A DNA stretch of 64,000 nucleotides from JAHFPN01 sp963765745. GTDB taxonomy: Bacteria; Pseudomonadota; Alphaproteobacteria; Rhizobiales; Xanthobacteraceae. Under the pieces are notes generated by a model. That model made no database searches. It saw only the letters and a program-made list of their open reading frames with translations, and was not told the DNA's origin. Shown one piece after another: positions 50,335 through 59,187 of the stretch. Location: NCBI GenBank assembly GCA_963765745.1, contig CAVXXM010000003.1, positions 1,047,533 to 1,111,532 of the forward strand. Direction: 5' to 3'. A program made the translations under genes and the position numbers. The first letter of the stretch is position 1. Each line of letters begins with the position of its first letter.

Positions 50335-51891
50335 TCAGCCGCGTCCGACCGGGACGGTCACGAAGCGGGTGCCCTGCTCGGTTTTCACGCGCATGAGCAC
50401 CACGCCCTTGCCTTCGGTTCGGGCTGCGGAAAATGCATCGCGGACATCGGCCGGCGTCGAGACGGTCTTGCCCGCAACCTCGAGGATCACGTCGCCGGAC
50501 TTGAGCCCGCGCTCGGCGGCGGGGCCTTCCGGCTTCACGTCGGTGATGACGACGCCGATGTCTCCGGAACCGGCGACCGACTTGGCCGGGGCCATGGAGA
50601 GGCCCAGGCGCGGCTCGATCACCCGGTCGCGGTCGCGATCACCGCGGTCGCGGCCGCGCGGCTCGGTACGATCCGCGGTGCGGTCCTCGGGAAGCTTGGC
50701 GAGCAAGACATCGATGTTGCGCTCCTTGCCTTCGCGCATGACCGCGAGCTTCACGGTCGTGCCGGGCGGGATCAGCGAGATGCGCCGCGACAGCTCGCGT
50801 GCGTCCTTGATACGCGCGCCGTTCACCGCCATCACCACGTCGCCGGACTTGATACCGGCCTTGGCCGCAGGACTGTCGGCTTGCACATCGGCAACCAGGG
50901 CGCCCTGCGGCTCCTTGAGGCCGAGACTTTCGGCGATCTCCGCGGTCACGGGCTGGATATTGACGCCCATGAAACCGCGCGTGACGATGCCGCTCTCTTT
51001 CAGCGAGGCGACGACGCGGCTGACGGTATCGGCCGGGATGGCGAACGCGATACCGATATTGCCGCCGGTCGGCGAAACGATCGCCGTGTTGACGCCGATC
51101 ACTTCGCCCGCAAGGTTGAAGGTCGGGCCGCCGGAATTGCCGCGGTTCACCGCGGCGTCGATCTGCAGGAAGTCGTCATAGGGGCCGGCGCCGATGTCGC
51201 GGCCGCGGGCCGAGACGATGCCGGCGGTGACGGTGCCGCCCAAGCCGAACGGATTGCCGACCGCGAGCACCCAATCGCCGACGCGCGGCTGAGTGGTCGC
51301 GATCTTGACCCAGGGGAAGTCGGTGCGGCCGTCGATCTTCAGGAGCGCGAGGTCGGTGCGCTTATCGCTGCCGACGACCTTGGCGGTGTAGACCTTGCCA
51401 TCGTCCATGATGACTTCGACGGTCGTCGCCTTGTCGATCACATGGTTATTGGTGACCACGAAGCCGTCGGCGGAAATGAAGAAGCCGGAGCCCTGGCCGG
51501 TGACCCGCCGGTTGCGCGGCATCGGCGAATTGGGCGAGTTGGGCTGATCGCCGAAGAAGCGGCGGAAGAAGCGCTCCATGTTCGGCGGCACGTTCTGGCC
51601 GGGATTGCGCGGATCTTCCGCGTCTTCCTCGATCGCCGAGGTGCGCGGTCCATCCATCTTCGTGCGCACGCTGATCACGGCGGGCCGCACGCGCTCGACA
51701 ACGTCGGCGAAGGAATATTGGCCGGCCGGCCGGTCGGTGGTGATCTGGGCAAGGGCGGGAGAGGAAACGGGGGGGAGAATCACCTGGCCCGCGGCGAAGC
51801 CGAGAACGGCGATGCCGAAAACGCCGGCGAGCAGAGCCGAGCGGCGGCGGGTGAGCAGGCTGCGGGAGCTGGAATCGGTAGGAAGCGACAT
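50335..51891 (-). CDS. degP: Do/DegP family periplasmic serine protease
   Basis: A 518-aa periplasmic protease/chaperone. A long signal anchor (SLLTRRRSALLAGVFGIAVL, then ALAQ) leads into the trypsin-like domain with the triad His in FVVTNNHVID, Asp in KRTDLALLKID and Ser in NRGNSGGPTFN. Two PDZ domains follow (GFMGVNIQPVTAEIAESLGL and RLGLSMAPAKSVAGSGDIGV), separated by an Arg/Asp-rich hinge (RGRDRGDRDRDR). The ATG at 51891 has AGGAGAA upstream and is preferred over an earlier in-frame GTG/ATG. It degrades misfolded envelope proteins; the adjacent two-component system may regulate it, by analogy with envelope-stress loci. Confidence 0.92.
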   Translation of the reverse strand: MSLPTDSSSRSLLTRRRSALLAGVFGIAVLGFAAGQVILPPVSSPALAQITTDRPAGQYSFADVVERVRPAVISVRTKMDGPRTSAIEEDAEDPRNPGQNVPPNMERFFRRFFGDQPNSPNSPMPRNRRVTGQGSGFFISADGFVVTNNHVIDKATTVEVIMDDGKVYTAKVVGSDKRTDLALLKIDGRTDFPWVKIATTQPRVGDWVLAVGNPFGLGGTVTAGIVSARGRDIGAGPYDDFLQIDAAVNRGNSGGPTFNLAGEVIGVNTAIVSPTGGNIGIAFAIPADTVSRVVASLKESGIVTRGFMGVNIQPVTAEIAESLGLKEPQGALVADVQADSPAAKAGIKSGDVVMAVNGARIKDARELSRRISLIPPGTTVKLAVMREGKERNIDVLLAKLPEDRTADRTEPRGRDRGDRDRDRVIEPRLGLSMAPAKSVAGSGDIGVVITDVKPEGPAAERGLKSGDVILEVAGKTVSTPADVRDAFSAARTEGKGVVLMRVKTEQGTRFVTVPVGRG

Positions 51892-51995
51892 CCGGGTTCT
51901 CCTTGTGACCCGCATTTCCTGCAGGTTCGATGGAGAACGTAAGAACGCGCGCGTTACAGTCCACTGGCCGGAGTGTTACAGTTTCGTAAGGTCGA

Positions 51996-52448
51996 TTACT
52001 TGTCCGTGAGCTTGCTAAGTCTCTGTTTTTCTTCAGCAGATAGCGGCGCTGGAGCGGCCGGAGCGCGGCGGCGAATCCATAGCGCGATCCCCAACAGGCC
52101 CAGAACGAGAACAAATCCGGGGGCGGCCCAGAGCACGATGGTGCGCGATGAGATTCGCGGCTCGAGCAACACGAACTCACCGTAACGCGCAACCAGGTAT
52201 TCCCTCACCTGCGCATCGCTGTCGCCGGACTTGAGCCGTTCGCGCACGAGAATGCGCAGATCGCGGGCGAGCGGCGCGTTGGAATCATCGATCGACTGAT
52301 TTTGACAAACCATGCAACGAAGAGATTTCGAGAGCGCGCGGGCGCGGGCTTCAAGCGCGGGATCGGAAAGAACCTCGTCGGGCTCGACGGCGAAAGCAGG
52401 CGCTACGAACAGAAGCGCCGCGAATAGAATAAGCACCAGGCGGCGCAT
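51996..52448 (-). CDS. ccmH: cytochrome c maturation thiol protein CcmH (CycL)
   Basis: A 150-aa membrane-anchored protein that reduces or holds the apocytochrome CXXCH cysteines. After a signal peptide (VLILFAALLFVAPAFA) come LSKSLRCMVCQNQSIDDSNA with the redox CxxC, and VREYLVARYGEFVLLEPR. A C-terminal helix WAAPGFVLVLGLLGIALW anchors it. It lies three bases after ccmF and forms part of the heme lyase complex with CcmF and CcmI. Confidence 0.95.
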   Translation of the reverse strand: MRRLVLILFAALLFVAPAFAVEPDEVLSDPALEARARALSKSLRCMVCQNQSIDDSNAPLARDLRILVRERLKSGDSDAQVREYLVARYGEFVLLEPRISSRTIVLWAAPGFVLVLGLLGIALWIRRRAPAAPAPLSAEEKQRLSKLTDK

Positions 52449-52451
52449 CGT

Positions 52452-54431
52452 TCACTCCGCCGGCGCGACGGCGGCACGGCGGGCCGGCCGCGGAGCGCCG
52501 ATCCTGAGCCGGCGATCGGAGAGCGAAAGCGCGCCGCCGAGCGCCATCACCACGGCACCGAGCCAGATCAGCGTCACCAGCGGCTTCCAGTAGATCCGCG
52601 CGGACACCGTGCCGCCGTCTGCGGGATCGCCGAGGCTGATATAGAGCTGGCCGAGGCCGAAGGTCGCGATGCCGGCTTCCGTGGTCGGCCGGCTGCCGAC
52701 GAGATAGGTGCGTTTGGCCGGCTCCACCATTGCGATCACGACGCCGCCGCGGCGCACCTCGAAGCGGCCGACGTCATCTCGCCAGTTGGGGCCGTCGCGC
52801 TTCACGATGCCTTTGAAGTCGAGTTCGAAGCCGGCGATGGCGACGCGGTCGCCAAATTTGAGCGCCACGATCTTCTCCTCGCTCCAGCCGGCCTCGGACA
52901 CGATGCCGAGAAGTGTAATACCGACGCCGATATGCGCGAGCGCGGTGCCGAAGGCCGAGCGCGGCAGGCCGGCCGCGCGGCGAAACGACGCAAGGAGCGG
53001 CTCGCGGAACAGCGCGACGCGGTCGGAAAGCTCCGACAACGCGCCCGCTATCGCGAAAATGGCGACAAACAGCCCAACCGCGGCGAGCAAGGGTCCGCCC
53101 TTCGTCGAATAGAGCGCGATGGCAGCCAGTATGAGCGCGGCCAGCGCCGCGAGAGCCAGGCGCTGCGCCGCCCCCAGCAGGTCGCCGCGCTTCCAGGCCA
53201 GCATCGGCCCGAACGGCATGATGACGGCGAGCGCGAGCAACAGCGGCCCAAGCGTGCGGTCGAAGAACGGGGCGCCGACGGAAATCTTCTCGCCAGTGAC
53301 GGCTTCCAGCGCGAGCGGATAGAGCGTGCCGATCAGCACGGTGGCGGCGGCGGTCGACAGGAACAGGTTGTTGAACACGAGCGCGCCCTCGCGCGAAACC
53401 GGTGCGAAAATTCCGCCTTGTTTCAGCGCGGGTGCCCGCAGCGCGAACAGCACAAGCGAACCGCCGATGAAGAAGACAAGAATTGCGAGGATGAAGACGC
53501 CGCGCGTCGGGTCGCTCGCGAACGTATGCACGGACGTGAGCACGCCGGAGCGCACCAGAAACGTACCCAAGAGCGAGAGCGAGAAGGTCAGGATCGCGAG
53601 CAGAACGGTCCATACCTTCAGCGCATCGCGCTTCTCCACCACGAGCGCCGAGTGCAACAGCGCCGTGCCCGCGAGCCAGGGCATGAGCGAGGCGTTCTCG
53701 ACCGGATCCCAAAACCAAAAGCCGCCCCAGCCGAGCTCGTAATAGGCCCAGTAGGAGCCCATCGCGACGCCGAGCGTCAGAAACGTCCAGGCCGCGAGCG
53801 CCCAGGGCCTGACCCAGCGCGCCCAGGCGGCATCGATCTTGCCCTCGATCAGGGCGGCGGCGGCGAAGGCGAAGGTGATCGAGAAGCCGACATAGCCGAG
53901 ATAAAGGAGCGGCGGATGCACCGCGAGCCCGATGTCCTGCAGGATCGGATTGAGATCGCGGCCCTCGGCCGGCGGAATTTCGAGTCGGGCGAAGGGATTT
54001 GACGTGGCGAGTATGAAGAGAAGGAAAGCCGCGGCGATGGCGCCTTCGACCGAGAGCACGCGGGCGCGCAGGCGCTCGGGCAGGTTTGCACCAAAGGCGG
54101 CGACCAGCGCCGAGAAGATCGAGAGCACCAGCGCCCACAGGAGCATGGAGCCCTCGTGGTTGCCCCAGACGCCGGTGATTTTGTAGAGCAGCGGCATCGC
54201 GGAATGGGAATGCGCCTGCACCAGTGCGACCGAAAAATCGGACTGCACATAGACGGCGACGAGCCCGGCGAAGGCCAACGCCACGAAGAAAAGCCCGACC
54301 AGCGCGGCCGGCCCGGCGACCGCCATCAGCGCCGCGTCGTTCTTCGCCGCGCCCCAAAGCGGAACGATCGTCTGCACCAGCGCCAATGCGAACGCGAGCA
54401 CGAGGGCGTAATGGGCCAGCTCAGGGATCAT
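52452..54431 (-). CDS. ccmF: cytochrome c heme lyase subunit CcmF (CycK)
   Basis: A 659-aa polytopic protein with about 15 helices that ligates heme to apocytochrome c. The WWD heme-handling motif is present as ELGWGGFWFWDPVENASLMP, with conserved histidines such as KITGVWGNHEGSMLLW and VHPPLLYLGYVGFS. FLVRSGVLTSVHTFASDP is also typical. The C-terminal periplasmic part (WRDDVGRFEVRRGG) precedes a last helix. Length is normal. A palindromic repeat of about 155 bases separates it from ccmE upstream; ccmH follows directly. Confidence 0.96.
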   Translation of the reverse strand: MIPELAHYALVLAFALALVQTIVPLWGAAKNDAALMAVAGPAALVGLFFVALAFAGLVAVYVQSDFSVALVQAHSHSAMPLLYKITGVWGNHEGSMLLWALVLSIFSALVAAFGANLPERLRARVLSVEGAIAAAFLLFILATSNPFARLEIPPAEGRDLNPILQDIGLAVHPPLLYLGYVGFSITFAFAAAALIEGKIDAAWARWVRPWALAAWTFLTLGVAMGSYWAYYELGWGGFWFWDPVENASLMPWLAGTALLHSALVVEKRDALKVWTVLLAILTFSLSLLGTFLVRSGVLTSVHTFASDPTRGVFILAILVFFIGGSLVLFALRAPALKQGGIFAPVSREGALVFNNLFLSTAAATVLIGTLYPLALEAVTGEKISVGAPFFDRTLGPLLLALAVIMPFGPMLAWKRGDLLGAAQRLALAALAALILAAIALYSTKGGPLLAAVGLFVAIFAIAGALSELSDRVALFREPLLASFRRAAGLPRSAFGTALAHIGVGITLLGIVSEAGWSEEKIVALKFGDRVAIAGFELDFKGIVKRDGPNWRDDVGRFEVRRGGVVIAMVEPAKRTYLVGSRPTTEAGIATFGLGQLYISLGDPADGGTVSARIYWKPLVTLIWLGAVVMALGGALSLSDRRLRIGAPRPARRAAVAPAE

Positions 54432-54435
54432 CGAT

Positions 54436-54592
54436 GAACCTTATCCCTCCGCCCTGCGGGGAGGGTGGCCGCGAGCGTAAGCGAGCGGACGGGTGGGGGT
54501 GGCAGAGTTCGAATTCGGCCGCCGCTGCCCCCACCCGGCTCGCCGCCAATGCGGCTCGCCACCCTCCCCACAAGAGGGAGGGAAAGGAAGGA
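54436..54592. repeat. palindromic repeat between ccmE and ccmF
   Basis: The left end reads CCCTCCGCCCTGCGGGGAGG and GTGGCCGCGAGCG; the right end reads GGCTCGCCACCCTCCCCAC and AAGAGGGAGGG, its approximate inverse. The middle has GGGTGGGGGTGGCAG facing CTGCCCCCACCCGG. This is the CCCTCCCC...GGGGAGGGTGGC type of intergenic repeat spread through many alphaproteobacteria. It interrupts an otherwise tight operon and may fold into a long hairpin in the mRNA. Confidence 0.8.
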
Positions 54593-54609
54593 GGCGATGG
54601 CGATGCGGC

Positions 54610-55056
54610 TCACTTCTTATCTTCCTCGAAATGCCGCCACACGCCTTGCTTCTTGAGCGCGTCGGAGACTTCCTTCGGCATGTAGGTCTCGTCGTGCTTG
54701 GCGAGCACGAGATCGGCGCGGAAGAATCCGGCCGGATCGAGCGCGCCCTCGGCTACCACGCCCTGCTTCTCGCGGAACAGATCGGGCAGGACGCCGCGAT
54801 AGACGACGGCGAGATCCTTGGCGCCGTCGGTGACCACGAAACGGGCCTCCAGCCCTTCGCGCTTCAGGCTGCCTTCCTTGACGAGCCCGCCGATGCGGAG
54901 CCGCTTGCCGGGCTCCACCGGCTTGGCCGCAAGCTCGCTCGGGGTCACGAAAAAGACGATGGATTCGCGCAGCGCCGAAAGCGCGAGCGCCGCGGCGACG
55001 CCGAGCACCGCGAGCGCCGCGCCGATCATCACCAGACGCCGGCTGCGACGGGTCAT
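54610..55056 (-). CDS. ccmE: heme chaperone CcmE (CycJ)
   Basis: A 148-aa membrane-anchored OB-fold protein that holds heme covalently on a His before passing it to CcmF. It has an N-terminal anchor (RRLVMIGAALAVLGVAAALA), strands VEPGKRLRIGGLVKEGSL and DLAVVYRGVLPDLFREKQGV, and the heme site AKHDETYMPKEV with His and Tyr. It overlaps ccmI by four bases. Confidence 0.95.
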   Translation of the reverse strand: MTRRSRRLVMIGAALAVLGVAAALALSALRESIVFFVTPSELAAKPVEPGKRLRIGGLVKEGSLKREGLEARFVVTDGAKDLAVVYRGVLPDLFREKQGVVAEGALDPAGFFRADLVLAKHDETYMPKEVSDALKKQGVWRHFEEDKK

Positions 55057-55880
55057 GGCGCTTTTTTTCCGAGCTGCTCGATCTGGAATCGCGCATAGAA
55101 GGCCCAGGAATCGTCTTTTGGCGCGCTTTCCAACAGACCGCTCCAGATCGCCCTCGCCTCGTCGGGCTTGTTCGCCTGTTGCGCCGCGAGCCCGAGAAAG
55201 AAAAGCGCCTTGGGATTTTTCGCGCTCATTGCGATCGCACGGTCGAAAGCGGCGCGCGCCTCGGGCGTAACGGCGCCTTTCGCCACGGCGACCAGCGTTT
55301 CCCCGAGCGTAGCCTCGCGTTCCGACGAGGGGCCGAGAATGCGCAGCGCGTTCTGCTGCGCTTTCAGCGCGTCGTCGTTGCGGCCGACATTGAGATAGAA
55401 GGGCACGATCACTTCCCAGCCCCGGCCGTCGCCGGGGTTCTGCGCGAGCAGCGCCTCGACCCGCTGTACGAGAATGGCGACGTCCATTCCCTCTTTCGGC
55501 CGTGCGGCGAGCGGCGCACCGGGCAGGTCCGGAGAGCCGAGCGAGAAATACATGCCCGCGGCGAGCAGCGGAATTCCCAGAAGCGCGAGCATGGACGCAG
55601 CGCGGCGGCGCCTGAGCGCTCCGGGAACCGGCACGGGCATCGCGTCGGCATCGGCCGCAGCGAGCAGCCGGCGCGAGACCTCGATCCGCGCGGCTTCCGC
55701 CTCAGGCTCGGCGATCAGCCCGCGCCCGCGGTCGCGCTCGATCTCGGCGAGCTGGTCGCGATAGACCGCGAGATCCGCCTCGCGTGCTGATGGGGCGCGC
55801 AGGCCCGTGCGCGACAATGGCCAGAGCACGGCGAGGATCGCCGCGCCGGTCATCAAGGCTACAATCGCCGAGAACAGCAT
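55053..55880 (-). CDS. ccmI: cytochrome c biogenesis protein CcmI (CycH)
   Basis: A 275-aa apocytochrome chaperone. An N-terminal helix pair (IVALMTGAAILAVLWPLS and ASMLALLGIPLLAAGMYFS) brackets the conserved AVYRDQLAEIERDRGRGLIA segment, and the C-terminal part has TPR-like helices (KALFFLGLAAQQANKPDEAR). It is shorter than the roughly 400-residue CcmI of some species, so the C-terminal TPR domain is reduced. It opens the ccmI-ccmE-ccmF-ccmH run; ccmABCDG genes are elsewhere. Confidence 0.9.
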   Translation of the reverse strand: MLFSAIVALMTGAAILAVLWPLSRTGLRAPSAREADLAVYRDQLAEIERDRGRGLIAEPEAEAARIEVSRRLLAAADADAMPVPVPGALRRRRAASMLALLGIPLLAAGMYFSLGSPDLPGAPLAARPKEGMDVAILVQRVEALLAQNPGDGRGWEVIVPFYLNVGRNDDALKAQQNALRILGPSSEREATLGETLVAVAKGAVTPEARAAFDRAIAMSAKNPKALFFLGLAAQQANKPDEARAIWSGLLESAPKDDSWAFYARFQIEQLGKKAP

Positions 55881-55925
55881 AGGCAGGGTCTATTCGAGCA
55901 ATGCCGCGGCAGTAAAGACCCGCGG

Positions 55926-56444
55926 TTAGCCGCGCGGACCCAGGACCGGCGGCGGCGGCGCCCATGAGCGTGGCCGGGCGTCGGGCAAGGGCGCCCAGGT
56001 GCCGTCCGGCTGGCGGCAGGCGACGCCGCGATCGCTCACGGGCCGGCCGTCGATATAGATCGTATGGGTGTATTCGCGGCAGCGCGGATAGGCGCCGTAG
56101 ACGTAGGTCGGGCCGGGGACGACGGTGCCGTAGCCGGTGGTCCCGCGCCAAGCTCTTGGCGCACCGGGGCCGCCGTTCTCGAGGGCATCCATCTCGGCCT
56201 CGTAGGCGCGGCGGCGGTCTTCCTCATCGAGCGAACCGCCGATGGCGCCACCGACCAGCCCGCCGATCAGCGCCCCCGCCACGATCGCACCGGGACCGCG
56301 GCCGACGGCGGCACCGAAAATTCCACCGGTGAGCGCGCCGAGCGTGATACCGGCGCCGGTGTTCGGGCCGGGATCGCCGGCGCAGCCCGCAAGCGTAAGC
56401 GCGAGGAGGCCGGCGGCAATCGTCTTGGCTGGTTGCGTGCGCAC
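55926..56444 (-). CDS. glycine-zipper outer membrane lipoprotein
   Basis: A 172-aa lipoprotein. The lipobox is LTLAGC, so the Cys near residue 21 would be acylated. A glycine-zipper stretch follows (TLGALTGGIFGAAVGRGPG and AGALIGGLVGGAIGGSLDEE), as in 17-kDa surface antigen/SlyB-type proteins, then a Tyr/Pro-rich tail with CREYTHTIYIDGRPVSDRGV and ACRQPDGTW, which resembles the end of such antigens. It probably stabilises the envelope. It lies between ccmI and the FeuQ-like kinase, all on the minus strand. Confidence 0.85.
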   Translation of the reverse strand: MRTQPAKTIAAGLLALTLAGCAGDPGPNTGAGITLGALTGGIFGAAVGRGPGAIVAGALIGGLVGGAIGGSLDEEDRRRAYEAEMDALENGGPGAPRAWRGTTGYGTVVPGPTYVYGAYPRCREYTHTIYIDGRPVSDRGVACRQPDGTWAPLPDARPRSWAPPPPVLGPRG

Positions 56445-56516
56445 GGCGTTCCCGAATCCTCACTGATCGTCAGAATCTACCTGGAGGAACAATGGGGCGA
56501 AAGTGCGCGGCTCGCT

Positions 56517-57920
56517 TCACGCCGCCGGCAACAAGAGTTCCGCGCGCAGACCGCCGATCGGCGCGGTCGAAAGCTCGAGCTTGCCGCCATAGAGCGTGAC
56601 GAGCTCGTAGACGATGGAAAGACCGAGGCCCGATCCGGGCCGGCTTTCGTCGAGGCGGCGGCCGCGCTCGGGAATTTCGCGCCGCGCCTCCTCGGGCAGC
56701 CCCGGCCCGTCGTCATCGACGATCACGCGCAAAAAGCGGCGCGCGCCGGGGGCTTCGGCCGGCTCAGGCCGCGTTTCGATCTCGACGCGCGAGGCCGCCC
56801 ACTTGCATGCGTTGTCCACGAGATTGCCGAGCAGTTCTTCCAGATCCTGCCGCTCGCCGAGGAACACGGCGCCCTCGGCCAGGCGCGCCTCGATCCTGAG
56901 GCCGCGGCTGGCATGGATTTTCTCCATGGTGCGGGCGAGCCCGGTGACCACCGGGCCGACTTCGGTGGTCGCCCCGAGCATGGCGACGCGCGCCACCAGC
57001 CGCGCGCGCTCCAGATGGCGCTGGACCTGATCGTGCATCACGCCGGTCTGCTCGTTGACCTTCTCGGCGAGCGGATCGTTGCGGCCGGCGGCCTCGTTCC
57101 GGAGCACCGAGAGCGGGGTCTTCAGCGCGTGGGCGAGATTACCGACGTGCGTGCGGGCGCGCTCCACGATCTCGCGGTTGGATTCCAACAGCGCATTCAG
57201 CTCGCGGGCCAAGGGCGCGATCTCGCGCGGGAACTCCCCTTCCAGCCGCTCGGCGTTGCCCGAGCGCATGGCGGCGAGCGAGCCGGAAATTCGCGCGAGC
57301 GGCCGCAGGCCGAAGCGGACCTGGAACAAAGTCGCCAGCACGAAGGCCAGCCCGATGCCCGCGAAGGTGATGGCGAGCGCGATGTCGAAATCGGCGCTGT
57401 CCTCGTCGATCTCGGTGGCGTCGCCGGCGACCGATACGAGGAAGCGGCCGTCCTCGCCGAGGTCGACGATGCGCTCGACGACGCGCAGGCGCTGCCTGTC
57501 CGGGCCATCGACATAGCCTTCGCGGAATCCGCCGGGGCGCGCGGGAACACCGAGCGTGGCCAGGATCGGGATGCCGCTTTCCGGCGCCGAGCGCGAATGC
57601 TTCACTTCGGGCGCCACCGCATCCATGCGCGTGATCTGCCAGTACCAGCCCGACAGCGGCAGATCGAACAAGGGATCGCCGAGCGCCGAGGGCTCGGGGA
57701 TCGTGCCGGCGGTCGCGCTCGCCACGTCGGCGACGATGGTCTTCAAGTAAATGTTCAGGCGGCGGTCGAACGAGCGCTCGACCGCGTTCTCGTAGAGCGT
57801 GGAGAGCACGAGGCCGATCGCCACCAGCACGACAGCGCTCACCGCAATGGCGGTGAAGAACAGACGGCGCGCGAGCGAGCCGCCGGTCAGCAGCTGCGCC
57901 GGGTTCCAGCTAGCGCGCAT
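56517..57920 (-). CDS. feuQ: sensor histidine kinase, FeuQ/PhoQ-like
   Basis: A 467-aa inner-membrane kinase: helix at about 20-45, periplasmic domain of about 130 residues (LFDLPLSGWYWQITRMDAVA), second helix near 180-202, HAMP, HisKA with THVGNLAHALKTPLSVLRNE, and ATPase NLVDNACKWAASRV, DDDGPGLPEEARRE and GSGLGLSIVYEL. The GNLAHALKTPL box and the gene pair match FeuQ of rhizobia, where FeuP/FeuQ controls cyclic glucan export and osmoadaptation. That role is transferred by similarity. It overlaps the regulator gene by 11 bases. Confidence 0.88.
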   Translation of the reverse strand: MRASWNPAQLLTGGSLARRLFFTAIAVSAVVLVAIGLVLSTLYENAVERSFDRRLNIYLKTIVADVASATAGTIPEPSALGDPLFDLPLSGWYWQITRMDAVAPEVKHSRSAPESGIPILATLGVPARPGGFREGYVDGPDRQRLRVVERIVDLGEDGRFLVSVAGDATEIDEDSADFDIALAITFAGIGLAFVLATLFQVRFGLRPLARISGSLAAMRSGNAERLEGEFPREIAPLARELNALLESNREIVERARTHVGNLAHALKTPLSVLRNEAAGRNDPLAEKVNEQTGVMHDQVQRHLERARLVARVAMLGATTEVGPVVTGLARTMEKIHASRGLRIEARLAEGAVFLGERQDLEELLGNLVDNACKWAASRVEIETRPEPAEAPGARRFLRVIVDDDGPGLPEEARREIPERGRRLDESRPGSGLGLSIVYELVTLYGGKLELSTAPIGGLRAELLLPAA

Positions 57921-58581
57921 CCGCGGGGGGTGTCAGCAGGTAGCCGAGGCCGCGCACGGTCTGGATCACGTCGATGCCGAGCTTTTTGCGCAGCCGGCCG
58001 ACGAAGACCTCGATCGTGTTGGAGTCGCGGTCGAAATCCTGGTCGTAGAGATGCTCGACCAGTTCGGTGCGCGAGACCACGCGGCCGGCATGGTGCATCA
58101 GGTACGCGAGCAGCCGGTACTCGTGCGAGGTGAGACGGATCGGATTGCCGTCGACGGAGACGCGGCCCGAGCGGGTATCGAGGCGGACCGGGCCGCAGGT
58201 GAGTTCGGCGGTGGCGTGGCCGGCGGCACGGCGCAGCAGCGCGCGCACGCGCGCCAGCACTTCTTCGAGATGGAAGGGCTTGGCCACGTAATCGTCGGCG
58301 CCGACGTCGAAGCCCTGGACCTTGTCGGACCAGCGGTCGCGCGCGGTGAGGATCAGGACCGGCATCATCTTGCCGGAGCGGCGCCAGGATTCCAGCACCG
58401 AGATGCCGTCCATCTTGGGCAGGCCGAGATCGAGCACGACCGCGTCATAGGGCTCGTTTTCGCCGAGATAATGACCCTCCTCGCCGTCGAATGCTTTGTC
58501 GACTGCGTAGCCCGCGTCGGTCAACGCGGTGCAGAGCTGGCGGTTGAGATCGGGGTCGTCTTCGACGACGAGAAGGCGCAT
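57910..58581 (-). CDS. feuP: response regulator, FeuP/PhoP-like
   Basis: A 223-aa OmpR-family regulator. The receiver has VVEDDPDLNRQL, the acceptor Asp in AVVLDLGLPKMDG and Lys in AKPFHLEEV. The winged helix carries LTSHEYRLLAYLMHHAGRVV, then LVEHLYDQDFDRDSNTIEVF and GRLRKKLG. The YDQDFDRDSNT loop and end TVRGLGYLL fit the PhoP/FeuP branch. The start at 58581 opens MRLLVVEDDPD; a longer frame exists but adds unrelated residues. Confidence 0.9.
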   Translation of the reverse strand: MRLLVVEDDPDLNRQLCTALTDAGYAVDKAFDGEEGHYLGENEPYDAVVLDLGLPKMDGISVLESWRRSGKMMPVLILTARDRWSDKVQGFDVGADDYVAKPFHLEEVLARVRALLRRAAGHATAELTCGPVRLDTRSGRVSVDGNPIRLTSHEYRLLAYLMHHAGRVVSRTELVEHLYDQDFDRDSNTIEVFVGRLRKKLGIDVIQTVRGLGYLLTPPADAR

Positions 58582-58729
58582 TCGGGGGAGAGCCCACCCT
58601 TGGAATCGGGCGGGAGTGTGCCACTCAGGCAGGCACAAGTCAGCCGGAAGCGGGGCCGGCCGAGAGATCAAGTAAATGGCTGAAAAGGCTTGAGTATTGC
58701 AAATAAACGCTCAACGCCGCGCGGGCGAT

Positions 58730-59047
58730 CTAGTATTTGGGCGCCGACGAATAAGGGCGCGGATATTTCCAGCCGTAGCCCCAGCGCCACGGCAGCGGCA
58801 GCAGCGGATGTCCGCCGGCGCGGACCGCCGCCCACAGGATGAAAGCCCAGACCGGATGGCCCAGGCCCGCGACGCAGTTCCAGAGCTGGCCATCGGCAAT
58901 CGAGCGCTCTTCGCGCGTGCCGCCTCGCCAGTACGCCTTGTCGTGCTCGACGCAGCAGCCTTCCCAAGGCGGCTCGACGCCGAAGAAAAACTTCCAGCGC
59001 GCGCTATGGCCGCCCGAGCAGCCGTCGGTCGTAAACGGGTAGTCCAT
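58730..59047 (-). CDS. small protein with phospholipase A2-like CC-HD motif
   Basis: A 105-aa protein without signal peptide from the ATG at 59047 (MDYPFTTDGCSGG). The central WEGCCVEHDKAYWRGGTREE resembles the phospholipase A2 active-site helix (CCxxHDxxY followed by GG), with His-Asp in the correct spacing and DGCSGG upstream resembling a calcium-loop position. The C-terminal half is hydrophobic and Trp-rich (WAFILWAAVRAGGHPLL, PWRWGYGWKYPRPY), so it may associate with membrane. A longer frame to 59134 is possible but would only add an Arg-rich stretch. Lipase activity is a hypothesis. Confidence 0.65.
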   Translation of the reverse strand: MDYPFTTDGCSGGHSARWKFFFGVEPPWEGCCVEHDKAYWRGGTREERSIADGQLWNCVAGLGHPVWAFILWAAVRAGGHPLLPLPWRWGYGWKYPRPYSSAPKY

Positions 59048-59133
59048 CACGCCTCGTTCTGCGACACCTTCCCGCCGTGCGCGAGCACGGGCAGCGGCGC
59101 GCACCAGTGCAAAAATGCAACAGTCCAAAAGCA

Positions 59134-59160
59134 AAAGCCCCGGGGGGATGCCGGGGCTTT
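59134..59160 (-). terminator. Rho-independent terminator after the decayed porin gene
   Basis: Perfect 10-bp stem AAAGCCCCGG / CCGGGGCTTT (59134-59143 with 59151-59160). On the minus strand TTTTGCTTTTG follows. It lies 28 bases downstream of the last codon of the beta-barrel pseudogene. Confidence 0.82.
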
Positions 59161-59187
59161 GCCTTTTGATGCAGTCAGATCGCGCGA

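Noticed and set aside
56064..58133. 689-codon plus-strand frame opposite the FeuQ-like kinase
   Set aside because: It is an antisense shadow of a well supported kinase gene and reads as low-complexity Arg/Ala/Gly sequence.
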